From Proteiniborus ethanoligenes (GTDB lineage: Bacteria > Bacillota > Clostridia > Tissierellales > Proteiniboraceae), in the NCBI RefSeq assembly GCF_900107485.1, contig NZ_FNQE01000002.1, positions 124,001 through 188,000 on the forward strand: DNA of 64,000 nt, written 5' to 3'. Positions 54,601 through 63,467 of the stretch are shown here, one piece after another; the stretch's first letter is position 1, and each line of letters opens with the position of its first letter. The notes under the pieces are model-generated. The model was not told the DNA's origin and ran no database searches. It saw only the letters and a program-made list of their open reading frames with translations. Position numbers and translations under genes: made by a program.

Positions 54601-55923
54601 ATGAGTAACGAAGCAATCAACAGTATCAATCAAGAGAAAAAACAAATAAAGGTTTTTGGTATTCCTATTTTTCTGTTCCTAGTTGTTGCTATAATAGTTA
54701 TTTCAGCTTCTTATTTTGATGTAATACCTAAAAATCTTGCTGGTGCTTTTGCTGTTCTTTTAGTACTGGGAGCTATTTTTGGCGAAATAGGAGAACGTAT
54801 TCCTATATGGAATGAGTATGTTGGTGGTGGAGCTATATTAGCTTTTTTAGGTTCTGCGTTTCTAGTATACTATGGGATTATGCCAGAAGGAACTATAGAA
54901 TCTATAAATGCATTTATGAAAACATCCTCGTTCTTAGATTTATTCATATCAGTACTTATTACTGGAAGTATTTTAGCTGTAAATAGAGAAATACTCATCA
55001 AAGCAGTTAGAGGTTATTTTCCAGCCATAATAGGGGGTATTATTTTATCTTTTGTTTTTGGTGGCTTAGTAGGACTAATATTTGGCAAATCTTTTATGGA
55101 AACAATCTATATGTATGCTCTTCCTATAATGGGTGGTGGTACAGGAGCAGGTGCTTTGCCTATGTCAGAAATGTATGAGTCTATAACAGGGAACTCTAGG
55201 GAAGCATTTTTATCATTTGCTTTTCCTATATTGACTATCGCTAACATTATATGTATAATACTGGCTGCAATTCTAAACAAAATAGGTCAAAAAAGACCAA
55301 ACCTAACAGGAAATGGTGAATTAGTAAAAGTAGGAGAACTTGATGTTAGTGTTAAAGATAAAAAAATAGATATTACATTAAGAGATATCGGGGCAGGATT
55401 ACTGCTGGCTACTACTTATTATGTGTTAGGAAGACTAATGTCAAAGGTCATACTGCCAAGCATCTTTGGTATAGAGATCCATGCATTTGCATACATGGTT
55501 ATATTTGCTGCAATCAGTAATGGATTCAATATTATTCCTGAGGAACTTAAGCAAGGGGCACGTAGACTACAACAATTTTTCTCGGGCCAGTTTTTATGGT
55601 TAATGATGGTTGGTGTTGGTGTAGCATATACTGATTTAGGTGAATTTGTAGGTGCACTAACTATTAGCAATATTATTATAGCTACTGCAATTGTAATAGG
55701 AGCTTTCTTAGGTTCAGCTATAGTAGGCAATTTAGTAGGTTTTTATCCTATAGAATCAGGTATTTCAGCAGGACTTTGTATGGCTAATAGAGGTGGATCT
55801 GGTGATTTAGCGGTTTTAGGTTCTGCTAAAAGAATGGAGCTAATGCCATATGCCCAAATTTCATCAAGAATTGGTGGTGGAATTATGTTAGTTATAGCAA
55901 GCATTGTATTTGGCATGCTATAA
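54601..55923 (+). CDS. 2-hydroxycarboxylate (citrate/malate) transporter, 2HCT family
   Basis: A 440-residue membrane protein with about 11 hydrophobic segments. The GGG-rich re-entrant loop motifs of the 2HCT family are present: PIMGGGTGAGALPMSE and, in the second half, CMANRGGSGDLAVLGSA. The family includes CitS (Na+/citrate), CitP (citrate/lactate exchange) and MaeN. Directly before citDEF, citrate is the expected substrate. AAGGAGG precedes the ATG. The coupling ion or exchange substrate cannot be told from sequence. Confidence 0.93.
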   Translation: MSNEAINSINQEKKQIKVFGIPIFLFLVVAIIVISASYFDVIPKNLAGAFAVLLVLGAIFGEIGERIPIWNEYVGGGAILAFLGSAFLVYYGIMPEGTIESINAFMKTSSFLDLFISVLITGSILAVNREILIKAVRGYFPAIIGGIILSFVFGGLVGLIFGKSFMETIYMYALPIMGGGTGAGALPMSEMYESITGNSREAFLSFAFPILTIANIICIILAAILNKIGQKRPNLTGNGELVKVGELDVSVKDKKIDITLRDIGAGLLLATTYYVLGRLMSKVILPSIFGIEIHAFAYMVIFAAISNGFNIIPEELKQGARRLQQFFSGQFLWLMMVGVGVAYTDLGEFVGALTISNIIIATAIVIGAFLGSAIVGNLVGFYPIESGISAGLCMANRGGSGDLAVLGSAKRMELMPYAQISSRIGGGIMLVIASIVFGML

Positions 55924-56032
55924 TAAAAACCGAGTTATTTGATTAAAACAAATATGGTAATAGGCGGTTAATTAACCGCCTATTACCATGAAAGATGGTG
56001 TTTTGAAGTTTTAACAAAGGAGGTTACACAAT

Positions 56033-56302
56033 ATGGATGAAATCAAAATAGGCCAAGCAGGTAGTTTAGAATCAAATGATTTAATAGTTACGGTAGATTT
56101 AAATTACGAAGAAGGCTTACACATAGAAATTGATAGCGTGGTCAAGGAAAAGTTCGGGAAGAAAATAGAGAAAGTTACAAGAGAAACTTTAGATGAATTA
56201 AATATTAATAATGGTCATATAAAATTAGTTGACAAAGGCGCATTAGATTTTACTATAAGAGCGAGATTGAAAACTGCAATAAAAAGGGCAGAAGGGAGGT
56301 AA
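56033..56302 (+). CDS. citD: Citrate lyase acyl carrier protein (gamma subunit)
   Basis: An 89-residue carrier protein. The attachment serine is S14 in GSLESNDLIV, where the 2'-(5''-phosphoribosyl)-3'-dephospho-CoA group is joined. The C-terminal ALDFTIRARLKTAIKRA is conserved. AAAGGAGG precedes the ATG. citE starts 5 bases after its stop. Confidence 0.97.
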   Translation: MDEIKIGQAGSLESNDLIVTVDLNYEEGLHIEIDSVVKEKFGKKIEKVTRETLDELNINNGHIKLVDKGALDFTIRARLKTAIKRAEGR

Positions 56303-56307
56303 CATAT

Positions 56308-57183
56308 ATGAAAAGACTAAGAAGAACTATGATGTTCGTGCCAGCTAGCAATCCAAATATGATGGTAAATGCGCCAGTTTTTAAGCCGGATTGTATTATT
56401 TTTGATTTAGAGGATGCAATTTCATTGAGAGAAAAAGACAGTGCTAGAGACTTAGTTGCTGAAGCGTTGAAATCAATTGATTATTCTGATTGCGAAGTAT
56501 TCGTCAGAACAAATCCATTATATACACCTTTTGGTGAAGAGGATGTTAGGGTATTAGTAGCTGCAGGATTGAGAAATGTAAGATTGCCTATGACCGAAAC
56601 AGCAGAAGATATAATAAACTTAGACGAATTATTAACAGAAATAGAAAAGGAATTAGGATTAGAAAATGGAATAGTAAAAATATTAGGTGCCATTGAAACT
56701 GCAAAGGGAGTAATAAATGCGGAGAAAATTGCAACTGCTAGTACTAGAATGCTAGGAATTTCTTTCGGTGCTGAAGACTTTACAAGAACCATAGGGGCGG
56801 AGCGCAGTAAAAGTGGAGAAGAACTATTTGTAGCTAGATCTAAAATAGTATTAGCAGCAGCAGCGGCAGGAATAGACGCTATTGACACTGTATTTTCAGA
56901 TATAAATGATGATGAAGGATTTAGAAAAGAGACTGAAATGGCAAAAAAACTTGGATTTGCAGGAAAATCTATTATTCACCCAAGACAAATTAAGATAGTG
57001 CATCAGGTATTTACTCCATCAAAAATTGATGTAGATAATGCACTTAGAGTAATTCAAGCAATAGAAGAAGCTGAACAAAAAGGTTTAGGAGTAATATCCT
57101 TAGATGGTAAAATGGTAGATGCTCCAGTTGTAGCAAGAGCTGAGAGAATAGTAAGATTAGCTAAGGGAGCAGGAATAATATAG
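56308..57183 (+). CDS. citE: Citrate lyase beta subunit (citryl-ACP lyase)
   Basis: A 291-residue TIM-barrel enzyme that cleaves citryl-ACP to acetyl-ACP and oxaloacetate. RRTMMFVPASNP, DLEDAISLREKD, GAIETAKGV, SFGAEDFTR and KSIIHPRQI are family motifs supplying Mg2+ and substrate ligands. GGGAGGT precedes the ATG. Translationally tight with citD and citF. Confidence 0.97.
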   Translation: MKRLRRTMMFVPASNPNMMVNAPVFKPDCIIFDLEDAISLREKDSARDLVAEALKSIDYSDCEVFVRTNPLYTPFGEEDVRVLVAAGLRNVRLPMTETAEDIINLDELLTEIEKELGLENGIVKILGAIETAKGVINAEKIATASTRMLGISFGAEDFTRTIGAERSKSGEELFVARSKIVLAAAAAGIDAIDTVFSDINDDEGFRKETEMAKKLGFAGKSIIHPRQIKIVHQVFTPSKIDVDNALRVIQAIEEAEQKGLGVISLDGKMVDAPVVARAERIVRLAKGAGII

Positions 57184-57195
57184 GAGGTGATAGGG

Positions 57196-58749
57196 ATGAA
57201 TGAAATGGTAGTAAACTCAGTAGGTAGGAAAATACCTAAATATATAGAGGGAATAGGGGAATTAAAAGCTTTTCAAGGAGCTTTTGCCTACAAGCCAGTA
57301 GGAGAAAAAGCATCGTTAAAAATATCAAAAGTTACTCCTAAAGATAATAAAGTAGTAGATAATATAAGAAAGAGTTTAGAATTATGTGAGATTAAAGATG
57401 GAATGACAATATCTTTTCATCATCACTTTAGAAATGGTGATTATTTAGTTAATATGGTAGTTGATGAAATTGCTTCTATGGGAATTAAGGATATAACCAT
57501 TGCCGCAAGTTCTTTACAGTCTATTCATAGTCCGCTAATTGAGCATATAAAAAATGGTGTAATAACAGGAATTCAAACCAGTGGGATTAGAGGAAAACTA
57601 GGGGAAGCCATAAGTAAAGATAAGATACTTAAAAATCCTGTAATCATTCGTTCTCATGGTGGTCGACCAAGGGCTATTGAAGCAGGAGAAACAAAAATAG
57701 ATATTGCTTTTATAGCAGCTCCTGCAGCAGATAAGTATGGAAATGTTAATGGTGTAGAGGGGCCTACAGCTTGTGGCTCTATGGGCTATGCAATGGTAGA
57801 TGCTGAATATGCAAATAAGGTAGTAGTAGTTACTGATTATATGGTTGAATATCCTGCTTGTCCAATAAGCATACCACAGACTTTAGTAGATTATGTTGTT
57901 CTTATAGATAAAATTGGAGATCCAAAAGGAATAGTGTCTGGTGCTACTAGAATAACTAGGGATCCTCTTGAGTTATTTATAGCTGAAAGAGCTTCTGAAG
58001 CTATAATTGTATCAGGTCTAGTAAAAAATGGTTTTTCTTTTCAAGCAGGCACTGGTGGCGCTTCCTTAGCAGTTGCACATTTTTTAAGAGAATACATGAG
58101 AAAAGAAGATATTAAAGGAAGTTTTGCAGCAGGTGGAACTACAGGATATTTAGTAGAAATGCTAGAGGAAGGCTTATTTAAATCTTTGCTAGATGTACAG
58201 TGCTTTGATTTAAAAGCTGTAGAATCTATTAGAAAAAATCCTAATCATATTGAAATGTCTGCATCCTTTTACGCTAATCCACATAATAAAGGCTGTGTTG
58301 CTAATCAGCTAGATATTATGATACTAAGTGCTACAGAAATAGACGTTGACTTCAATGTAAATGTAATCACAGGTTCTAATGGAGTTATTATGGGAGCATC
58401 AGGTGGACATTGTGATACAGCAGCAGGCTCAAAGTTAGCCATAGTAGTAGCACCACTTTTAAGAGGAAGACTCCCTATTGTTATGGATGAGGTTACTACA
58501 ATTGTTACTCCTGGAGAAACTATAGATGCGGTAGTGACTGAAAGAGGTATAGCAGTAAATCCTAGAAGAAAAGATTTATATGATTTATTTAAGGAAGCTA
58601 AATTAAATGTAGTGGATATTCATGAGTTAAAACATATTGCAGAGGGCTTAACAGGTAAACCTGAGAAGCTTGAAACAACAGATGAAATCGTAGGCCTAGT
58701 AGAATATAGAGATGGAACTATTATTGATACTATTAGGAGAGTAAAATGA
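57196..58749 (+). CDS. citF: Citrate lyase alpha subunit (citrate:acetyl-ACP transferase)
   Basis: A 517-residue CoA-transferase-like subunit that swaps acetyl for citryl on the carrier protein. ISFHHHFRNGDY, SHGGRPRAIEAGE, GVEGPTACGSMGYA and ASGGHCDTAAGSKL are conserved. The ATG at 57196 has AGGAGG 8 bases upstream; an in-frame GTG at 57187 lies within that site. Its last four bases overlap the citX start (ATGA). Confidence 0.97.
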   Translation: MNEMVVNSVGRKIPKYIEGIGELKAFQGAFAYKPVGEKASLKISKVTPKDNKVVDNIRKSLELCEIKDGMTISFHHHFRNGDYLVNMVVDEIASMGIKDITIAASSLQSIHSPLIEHIKNGVITGIQTSGIRGKLGEAISKDKILKNPVIIRSHGGRPRAIEAGETKIDIAFIAAPAADKYGNVNGVEGPTACGSMGYAMVDAEYANKVVVVTDYMVEYPACPISIPQTLVDYVVLIDKIGDPKGIVSGATRITRDPLELFIAERASEAIIVSGLVKNGFSFQAGTGGASLAVAHFLREYMRKEDIKGSFAAGGTTGYLVEMLEEGLFKSLLDVQCFDLKAVESIRKNPNHIEMSASFYANPHNKGCVANQLDIMILSATEIDVDFNVNVITGSNGVIMGASGGHCDTAAGSKLAIVVAPLLRGRLPIVMDEVTTIVTPGETIDAVVTERGIAVNPRRKDLYDLFKEAKLNVVDIHELKHIAEGLTGKPEKLETTDEIVGLVEYRDGTIIDTIRRVK

Positions 58750-59267
58750 TACAAGAAGACTTACTACAGAAGGTATTAGAAGCCAAGGAAGAAAGGGCAG
58801 CTTATCAAGAAAAGCTTATTACTAAATATAAGCTGCCTTTAATTTCTCTAACCTTAAATTTGCCAGGTGGATATTTTCAATACTCAAAATGGCAGGATGT
58901 AATGGCAAAAGCTTTAGAAGCAATTGAAGCAGCATTTACCAATAATATTGTTTATTCCGAAAATAGACTAGGTAAATGGGGGCCAGAAGGATTTTGGATA
59001 ATAGATTTATCAAATATATCTATAAAGAAAAAAGTAATTAGTATAGAAGATGGATATTTTTTAGGTAGACTTTTTGATATTGACGTAATCGATTTATGTG
59101 GAAAGCCTATATCAAGAAGAGACTTTAATATGGAACCAAGAAAATGTATTGTTTGTGAAAATAATGCCTTGAATTGCTATATAAATAAAAAACACACACT
59201 GGAAGAACTTAAATCCAAAATAAATGAAATTATTGAAGAGGGACTGAGGATAGGTGTTGAACAATAG
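58746..59267 (+). CDS. citX: Apo-citrate lyase phosphoribosyl-dephospho-CoA transferase
   Basis: A 173-residue enzyme that attaches the prosthetic group precursor to CitD. LISLTLNLPGGYFQYS, RLGKWGPEGFW, GRLFDIDVID and the RKCIVCENNALNC cysteine motif fit CitX. It starts within the citF stop (ATGA overlap) and overlaps the start of citG, so the three are translationally coupled. Confidence 0.95.
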   Translation: MIQEDLLQKVLEAKEERAAYQEKLITKYKLPLISLTLNLPGGYFQYSKWQDVMAKALEAIEAAFTNNIVYSENRLGKWGPEGFWIIDLSNISIKKKVISIEDGYFLGRLFDIDVIDLCGKPISRRDFNMEPRKCIVCENNALNCYINKKHTLEELKSKINEIIEEGLRIGVEQ

Positions 59268-60174
59268 TGACTTAAATATTTGTAAAAAAGCTATAAAAAT
59301 AGGTCAAGCAATGACCGGTGGTATTTTATTAGAGGCATCATGTAACCCTGCACCTGGCCTAGTGAGTCCCTTTTCAATGGGTGCTCACAAAGATATGAAT
59401 TTTCTTAGTTTTATGCTAAGCACTTCTGCCATATCTCCATATTTTTCTTTGTTTGGTCAGGTTGGACTAAACTGGGAATGTGAGGCACCTTTGCTAGAAT
59501 TATTAAGACCAATAGGGATAAGTGCAGAAGAACAATTGATACAAATAACTGGTGGAGTCAATACCCAAAGAGGAATTTTGTTCTTAGGTGGAATAGTAGC
59601 AGCTGTCAGTGGGCATATAATGAAAACAGAAAAGATATCAGTAAATAAAATATGTGAAAAAGTTTCCCAAGTTTGTGAAGGAATTGTAGATAATGAATTG
59701 GGAAACCTAAATTCAAAAAACAAATATACACATGGAGAAAAATTATTTAAAGAATATGGCATTAGAGGAATTAGAGGAGAAGTAGAGGATGGACTCCCTT
59801 CTGTTAAAAACATTTCATATCCAAGATTTGTGAAAACTATGGAACAAGGGCTTGGCTTGAATAAGGCTATGATAGATAGTTTGTTACACTTAATAGAAAA
59901 AGTAGAAGATACAACAGTTTTATCAAGGTTAGGTATGAATGGACTTATGAAGGCGCAGGAAGGTGCTAAAGAAGCTATAAATAAAGGATCTGTATACACT
60001 TCAGAAGGAAAGGCTTACATCGAGAAACTAGATAAATATTTTATTGAAAATAATATTAGTCCTGGAGGCTGTGCAGATTTATTAGCAGTAACTGTAGCCA
60101 TATATATTTTAGAGGGAAAAAATATAGACATTATTAGTATTTTAAAAGGGTATGGGAATTTATTTTATGAATAA
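59257..60174 (+). CDS. citG: Triphosphoribosyl-dephospho-CoA synthase
   Basis: A 305-residue enzyme that makes the citrate lyase prosthetic group precursor from ATP and dephospho-CoA. The signature EASCNPAPGLVSPFSMGAH in its N-terminal part and LLELLRPIGISAEE, GVNTQRGILFLGG are typical. The gene overlaps the end of citX. TTG at 59257 gives 6-base spacing from GAGGA; the GTG at 59254 is also possible. Confidence 0.94.
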   Translation: MNNSDLNICKKAIKIGQAMTGGILLEASCNPAPGLVSPFSMGAHKDMNFLSFMLSTSAISPYFSLFGQVGLNWECEAPLLELLRPIGISAEEQLIQITGGVNTQRGILFLGGIVAAVSGHIMKTEKISVNKICEKVSQVCEGIVDNELGNLNSKNKYTHGEKLFKEYGIRGIRGEVEDGLPSVKNISYPRFVKTMEQGLGLNKAMIDSLLHLIEKVEDTTVLSRLGMNGLMKAQEGAKEAINKGSVYTSEGKAYIEKLDKYFIENNISPGGCADLLAVTVAIYILEGKNIDIISILKGYGNLFYE

Positions 60175-60229
60175 AGTATTTATCATGTGAAAACTATTTA
60201 CAAAAATAGAATTTTCGGAGGTTGAATAA

Positions 60230-61621
60230 ATGGTAAAAATCACAGATACTACATTGAGAGATGCCCATCAATCTTTGCTAGCTACTAGAATGAGAACAGA
60301 AGAAATATTACCTATTGTAGAAAAAATAGATGAAGTAGGATATCATTCACTAGAAATGTGGGGTGGAGCTACGTTTGACTCGTGTTTAAGATTTCTTGAT
60401 GAAGATCCATGGGAAAGATTACGGAATATAAGAAAAAAAGCTAAAAAAACAAAACTTCAAATGCTGTTAAGAGGTCAAAATCTACTAGGTTATAAACATT
60501 ATGCTGATGATGTAGTAGAAGAGTTTGTTAAACGGTCTATAGCAAATGGAATTGATATTATTAGAATTTTTGATGCGCTAAATGATATAAGAAATTTAGA
60601 AAAGGCTATAAAGGCTACAAAAAAAGAAGGCGGTCATGTTCAATGTGCTATATCCTATACTATTAGCCCTGCTCACAATATAGACTATTATATTGATAAA
60701 GCAAAGGAAATGGAGAATCTAGGGGCAGATTCAATTTGTATTAAAGACATGTCAGGAATATTGACTCCATATGTTGCGGCAGATTTAGTGACACAAATGA
60801 AAAAAGCATTAAATGTTCCAATTCAATTACATACTCATTATACTAGTGGCATTGCATCTATGACTTATATCAAAGCTATTGAAGCAGGGGTAGATATCAT
60901 AGACACAGCAATTTCTCCTTTGGCTTTAGGCACATCTCAACCACCAACTGAACCAATTGTAGCAGCATTAAAGAACACATCATATGATACTGGAATTAGC
61001 TTAGAAAAACTAAGTGAATTAGCAGATTATTTTAGAGGTTTAAAAGAAAGGTATTTAAAAGAAGGTCTAATTGATCCTAAAGTCCTAGGAGTAGATGTTA
61101 ACACTTTAATTTATCAAGTACCAGGTGGCATGTTATCTAATCTTATTTCCCAATTGAAGCAGCAAAATAAACTAGATAAATTTGAAGCAGTATTAGAGGA
61201 AGTACCAAAGGTGAGAGAGGACTTAGGCTATCCGCCTCTTGTAACTCCAATGAGCCAAATGGTAGGAACTCAAGCAGTTTTTAACGTAATAACTGGAGAG
61301 AGATATAAGATGGTTCCAAATGAAGTTAAGGATTATGTTGCTGGATTATATGGACAACCAACTATACCTATAAAAAAGGATATACAAGAAAAAATTATTG
61401 GAAATAGAGAAGTAGTTACAAGGAGACCAGCTGATTACATTAAACCTCAGCTTGAAGTATTAAGAAAAGAAATAAAAGAATATATAGAGCAAGATGAAGA
61501 TGTACTGTCCTATGCCTTGTTTCCACAAGTTGCCATGAACTTTTTTAAAAGCAGATGGACTAAAACCTACAAAATAGAAACTACATTATATAATGAAAAA
61601 GATATGACGCATCCTATTTAA
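60230..61621 (+). CDS. oadA: Oxaloacetate decarboxylase alpha subunit, carboxyltransferase part only
   Basis: A 463-residue protein with the OadA / pyruvate carboxylase carboxyltransferase fold: TDTTLRDAHQSLLATRM, EMWGGATFD, LLRGQNLLGYKHY, the CIKDMSG lysine motif and metal-binding LHTHYTSG. The conserved carboxylase domain runs to the end; the C-terminal biotinyl domain (AMKM motif) of full-length OadA is absent. It would act on oxaloacetate from citrate lyase. Biotin carrier (OadG/GcdC-like) and OadB genes are not in the window, so they are encoded elsewhere or another route is used. Confidence 0.93.
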   Translation: MVKITDTTLRDAHQSLLATRMRTEEILPIVEKIDEVGYHSLEMWGGATFDSCLRFLDEDPWERLRNIRKKAKKTKLQMLLRGQNLLGYKHYADDVVEEFVKRSIANGIDIIRIFDALNDIRNLEKAIKATKKEGGHVQCAISYTISPAHNIDYYIDKAKEMENLGADSICIKDMSGILTPYVAADLVTQMKKALNVPIQLHTHYTSGIASMTYIKAIEAGVDIIDTAISPLALGTSQPPTEPIVAALKNTSYDTGISLEKLSELADYFRGLKERYLKEGLIDPKVLGVDVNTLIYQVPGGMLSNLISQLKQQNKLDKFEAVLEEVPKVREDLGYPPLVTPMSQMVGTQAVFNVITGERYKMVPNEVKDYVAGLYGQPTIPIKKDIQEKIIGNREVVTRRPADYIKPQLEVLRKEIKEYIEQDEDVLSYALFPQVAMNFFKSRWTKTYKIETTLYNEKDMTHPI

Positions 61622-61694
61622 TGAGCATATTATTAACGTAAGTAACTATATATCAAATTAATAAGGTAAGAACACATAGATTGGAGGTTCAATT

Positions 61695-63044
61695 ATGGAT
61701 GAAATAAGAATTTTGACTCCTACGGGTATGCTAGGCTATGGATTTCCCATTGAAGATTTCAAAGAAGGAATAAGGAGGAAACCACATGTTATTACCGTTG
61801 ATTCAGGCTCAACAGATAGCGGACCCCAAAAACTAGGGAATGGCTCCTTAACTTGTACTTATGAAGCATATTATAAGGATATAAGTATATTGTTGGAAGC
61901 ATCCTATGAACATAAAGTTCCTGTTTATATTAGTTCTGCTGGTGGTGCAGGTTCTAATGAGCAAGTTGATATATTTGTTGATATAGTCAAAAAAATTAGC
62001 AAGGAAAAAAAATATAATTTTAAAATTGCGGTAATATATTCTGATATTGATAAAGATTTAATAAAAAACAAATTAAAGCAGCAAAAAATTAGTCCGTGTG
62101 GTCCAGTCCAAATGTTAACTGAAGAAGAAATCGATGATGCTACTACTATTGTTGCACAAATGGGAGTAGAGCCATTTTTAAAAGCTATAGATGAAGACGT
62201 AGATATAATTATATCAGGGAGAGCATATGACCCTGTACCAATAGCTGCTCTTGGAGTGAAAAATGGATTTGATTTAGGCTTATGTTGGCACCTAGGGAAA
62301 ATTATGGAGTGTGGGGCTTTGTGTGCCGGTGCAGCATTAAAGCCGATAATGGGTTATCTCAGAAGAGACCACTTTATAGTTGAGCCTATGAGTTCTGATT
62401 TAAAATGTACAGAAGCTTCTGTAGCTGCCCATACATTATATGAAAAATCTCACCCTTACCTTTTACCAGGACCAGGAGGAATTCTAGATGTGTCAGAAGC
62501 AGTTTTCCAGCAATACGATGACCGAAGTGTGAAAGTCACCAATAGCAAGTTTATACCTTCTAAAGAATACACTATAAAATTAGAAGGTGCAAAATCAGTA
62601 GGATATAGAGCCACATTTATTGCTGGAATGAGAGATCCTTTTGCTATAAAGCAAATAGATAGTATTTTAGAAGGAGTTCGTAAGAATGTCAGTGAATATT
62701 TCAGTGAGTATCTAGGGAAGTTTGATATTATTTTTCATGTATATGGAAAAAATGGAGTCATGGGAGATTATGAACCAGAAAAAAACACAGCTTCCCATGA
62801 ACTATGTATAGTAGTTGAAGTTGTTGCCAATGATCAACAGATTGCAAATGCAATCTGTTCAAAAGCTAGAGTCACTCTTTTACATTATCATTTTGAAGGC
62901 AGAAAAGCTACAGGAGGAAACGTTGGTTTTATATTTACACCTTTAGAGATACCATTAGGAGAAGTGTACCAATTTAATGTATATCACCTAATGGTAATAG
63001 ACGATGGGACCCAATATTTTCCTGTTTCGATAATGGAAATTTAG
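61695..63044 (+). CDS. AtuA-family (DUF1446) protein of unknown role
   Basis: A 449-residue cytoplasmic protein. The N-terminal RILTPTGMLGYGF, VDSGSTDSGPQKLG, ISSAGGAGSNEQVD and ISGRAYDPVP segments belong to the AtuA/DUF1446 family, named from acyclic terpene degradation, whose biochemical role is not settled. GGAGGT precedes the ATG. It lies 74 bases after oadA and 12 before the DUF4387 gene; these two families are often found side by side. The citrate operon setting suggests work on a tricarboxylic or dicarboxylic acid, but that is inference. Confidence 0.85.
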   Translation: MDEIRILTPTGMLGYGFPIEDFKEGIRRKPHVITVDSGSTDSGPQKLGNGSLTCTYEAYYKDISILLEASYEHKVPVYISSAGGAGSNEQVDIFVDIVKKISKEKKYNFKIAVIYSDIDKDLIKNKLKQQKISPCGPVQMLTEEEIDDATTIVAQMGVEPFLKAIDEDVDIIISGRAYDPVPIAALGVKNGFDLGLCWHLGKIMECGALCAGAALKPIMGYLRRDHFIVEPMSSDLKCTEASVAAHTLYEKSHPYLLPGPGGILDVSEAVFQQYDDRSVKVTNSKFIPSKEYTIKLEGAKSVGYRATFIAGMRDPFAIKQIDSILEGVRKNVSEYFSEYLGKFDIIFHVYGKNGVMGDYEPEKNTASHELCIVVEVVANDQQIANAICSKARVTLLHYHFEGRKATGGNVGFIFTPLEIPLGEVYQFNVYHLMVIDDGTQYFPVSIMEI

Positions 63045-63055
63045 GAGGGAGTTAA

Positions 63056-63382
63056 TTGAAAAAGAACATGAAAAACATAACAGAACTTACCCATGTAATT
63101 AGAAGTAAAAATGCGGGTCCTTTTGAATTAACACTGGACATGATCTTTTTAGATAGGGAAATATATGAAAAAGTTAAAAAATCAGGAGTGATTACAAAAA
63201 AATTAATAGCAAGCTTATATAATGTTTCTGAAGAAAAAGTAGTAACATTTGCATATTTCGATGCAGCAAATGCAATTAAAGCTACTTTAGTTAGGCCACG
63301 ACAACAAGCTAGTATAGGTGAAATAGATATGCATGCATGTCAACAACATGTACCTTTACTAAGCATAGAAATTCCTTGGTAG
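63056..63382 (+). CDS. DUF4387 protein
   Basis: A 108-residue protein: ELTHVIRSKNAGPFELTLDMIF at the start in pieces (VIRSKNAGPFELTLD), then SLYNVSEEKVVTFAYFDAANAIKATLVRP and GEIDMHACQQHVPLL patterns typical of DUF4387. TTG start at 63056 with AGGAGGG 6 bases upstream. It is the small partner usually encoded beside AtuA-like proteins and may form a complex with it. It ends the cluster; a terminator follows. Confidence 0.85.
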   Translation: MKKNMKNITELTHVIRSKNAGPFELTLDMIFLDREIYEKVKKSGVITKKLIASLYNVSEEKVVTFAYFDAANAIKATLVRPRQQASIGEIDMHACQQHVPLLSIEIPW

Positions 63383-63430
63383 AAATAAAGACAAGACTGA
63401 TTAATAGAACCCATTACAATATATATTTAA

Positions 63431-63467
63431 GGAAACCCCTAACATAAATATTAGGGGTAGTTTCTTG
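63431..63467 (+). terminator. Terminator of the citrate cluster
   Basis: ACCCCTAA (63435-63442) pairs with TTAGGGGT (63451-63458); flanking GAAA and TTTC can extend the stem across a bulge, and TTGTTTG follows. Confidence 0.75.

Noticed and set aside
59457-59999. 180-codon minus-strand ORF inside citG
   Set aside because: Antisense shadow of citG; composition and lack of a start signal argue against a gene.
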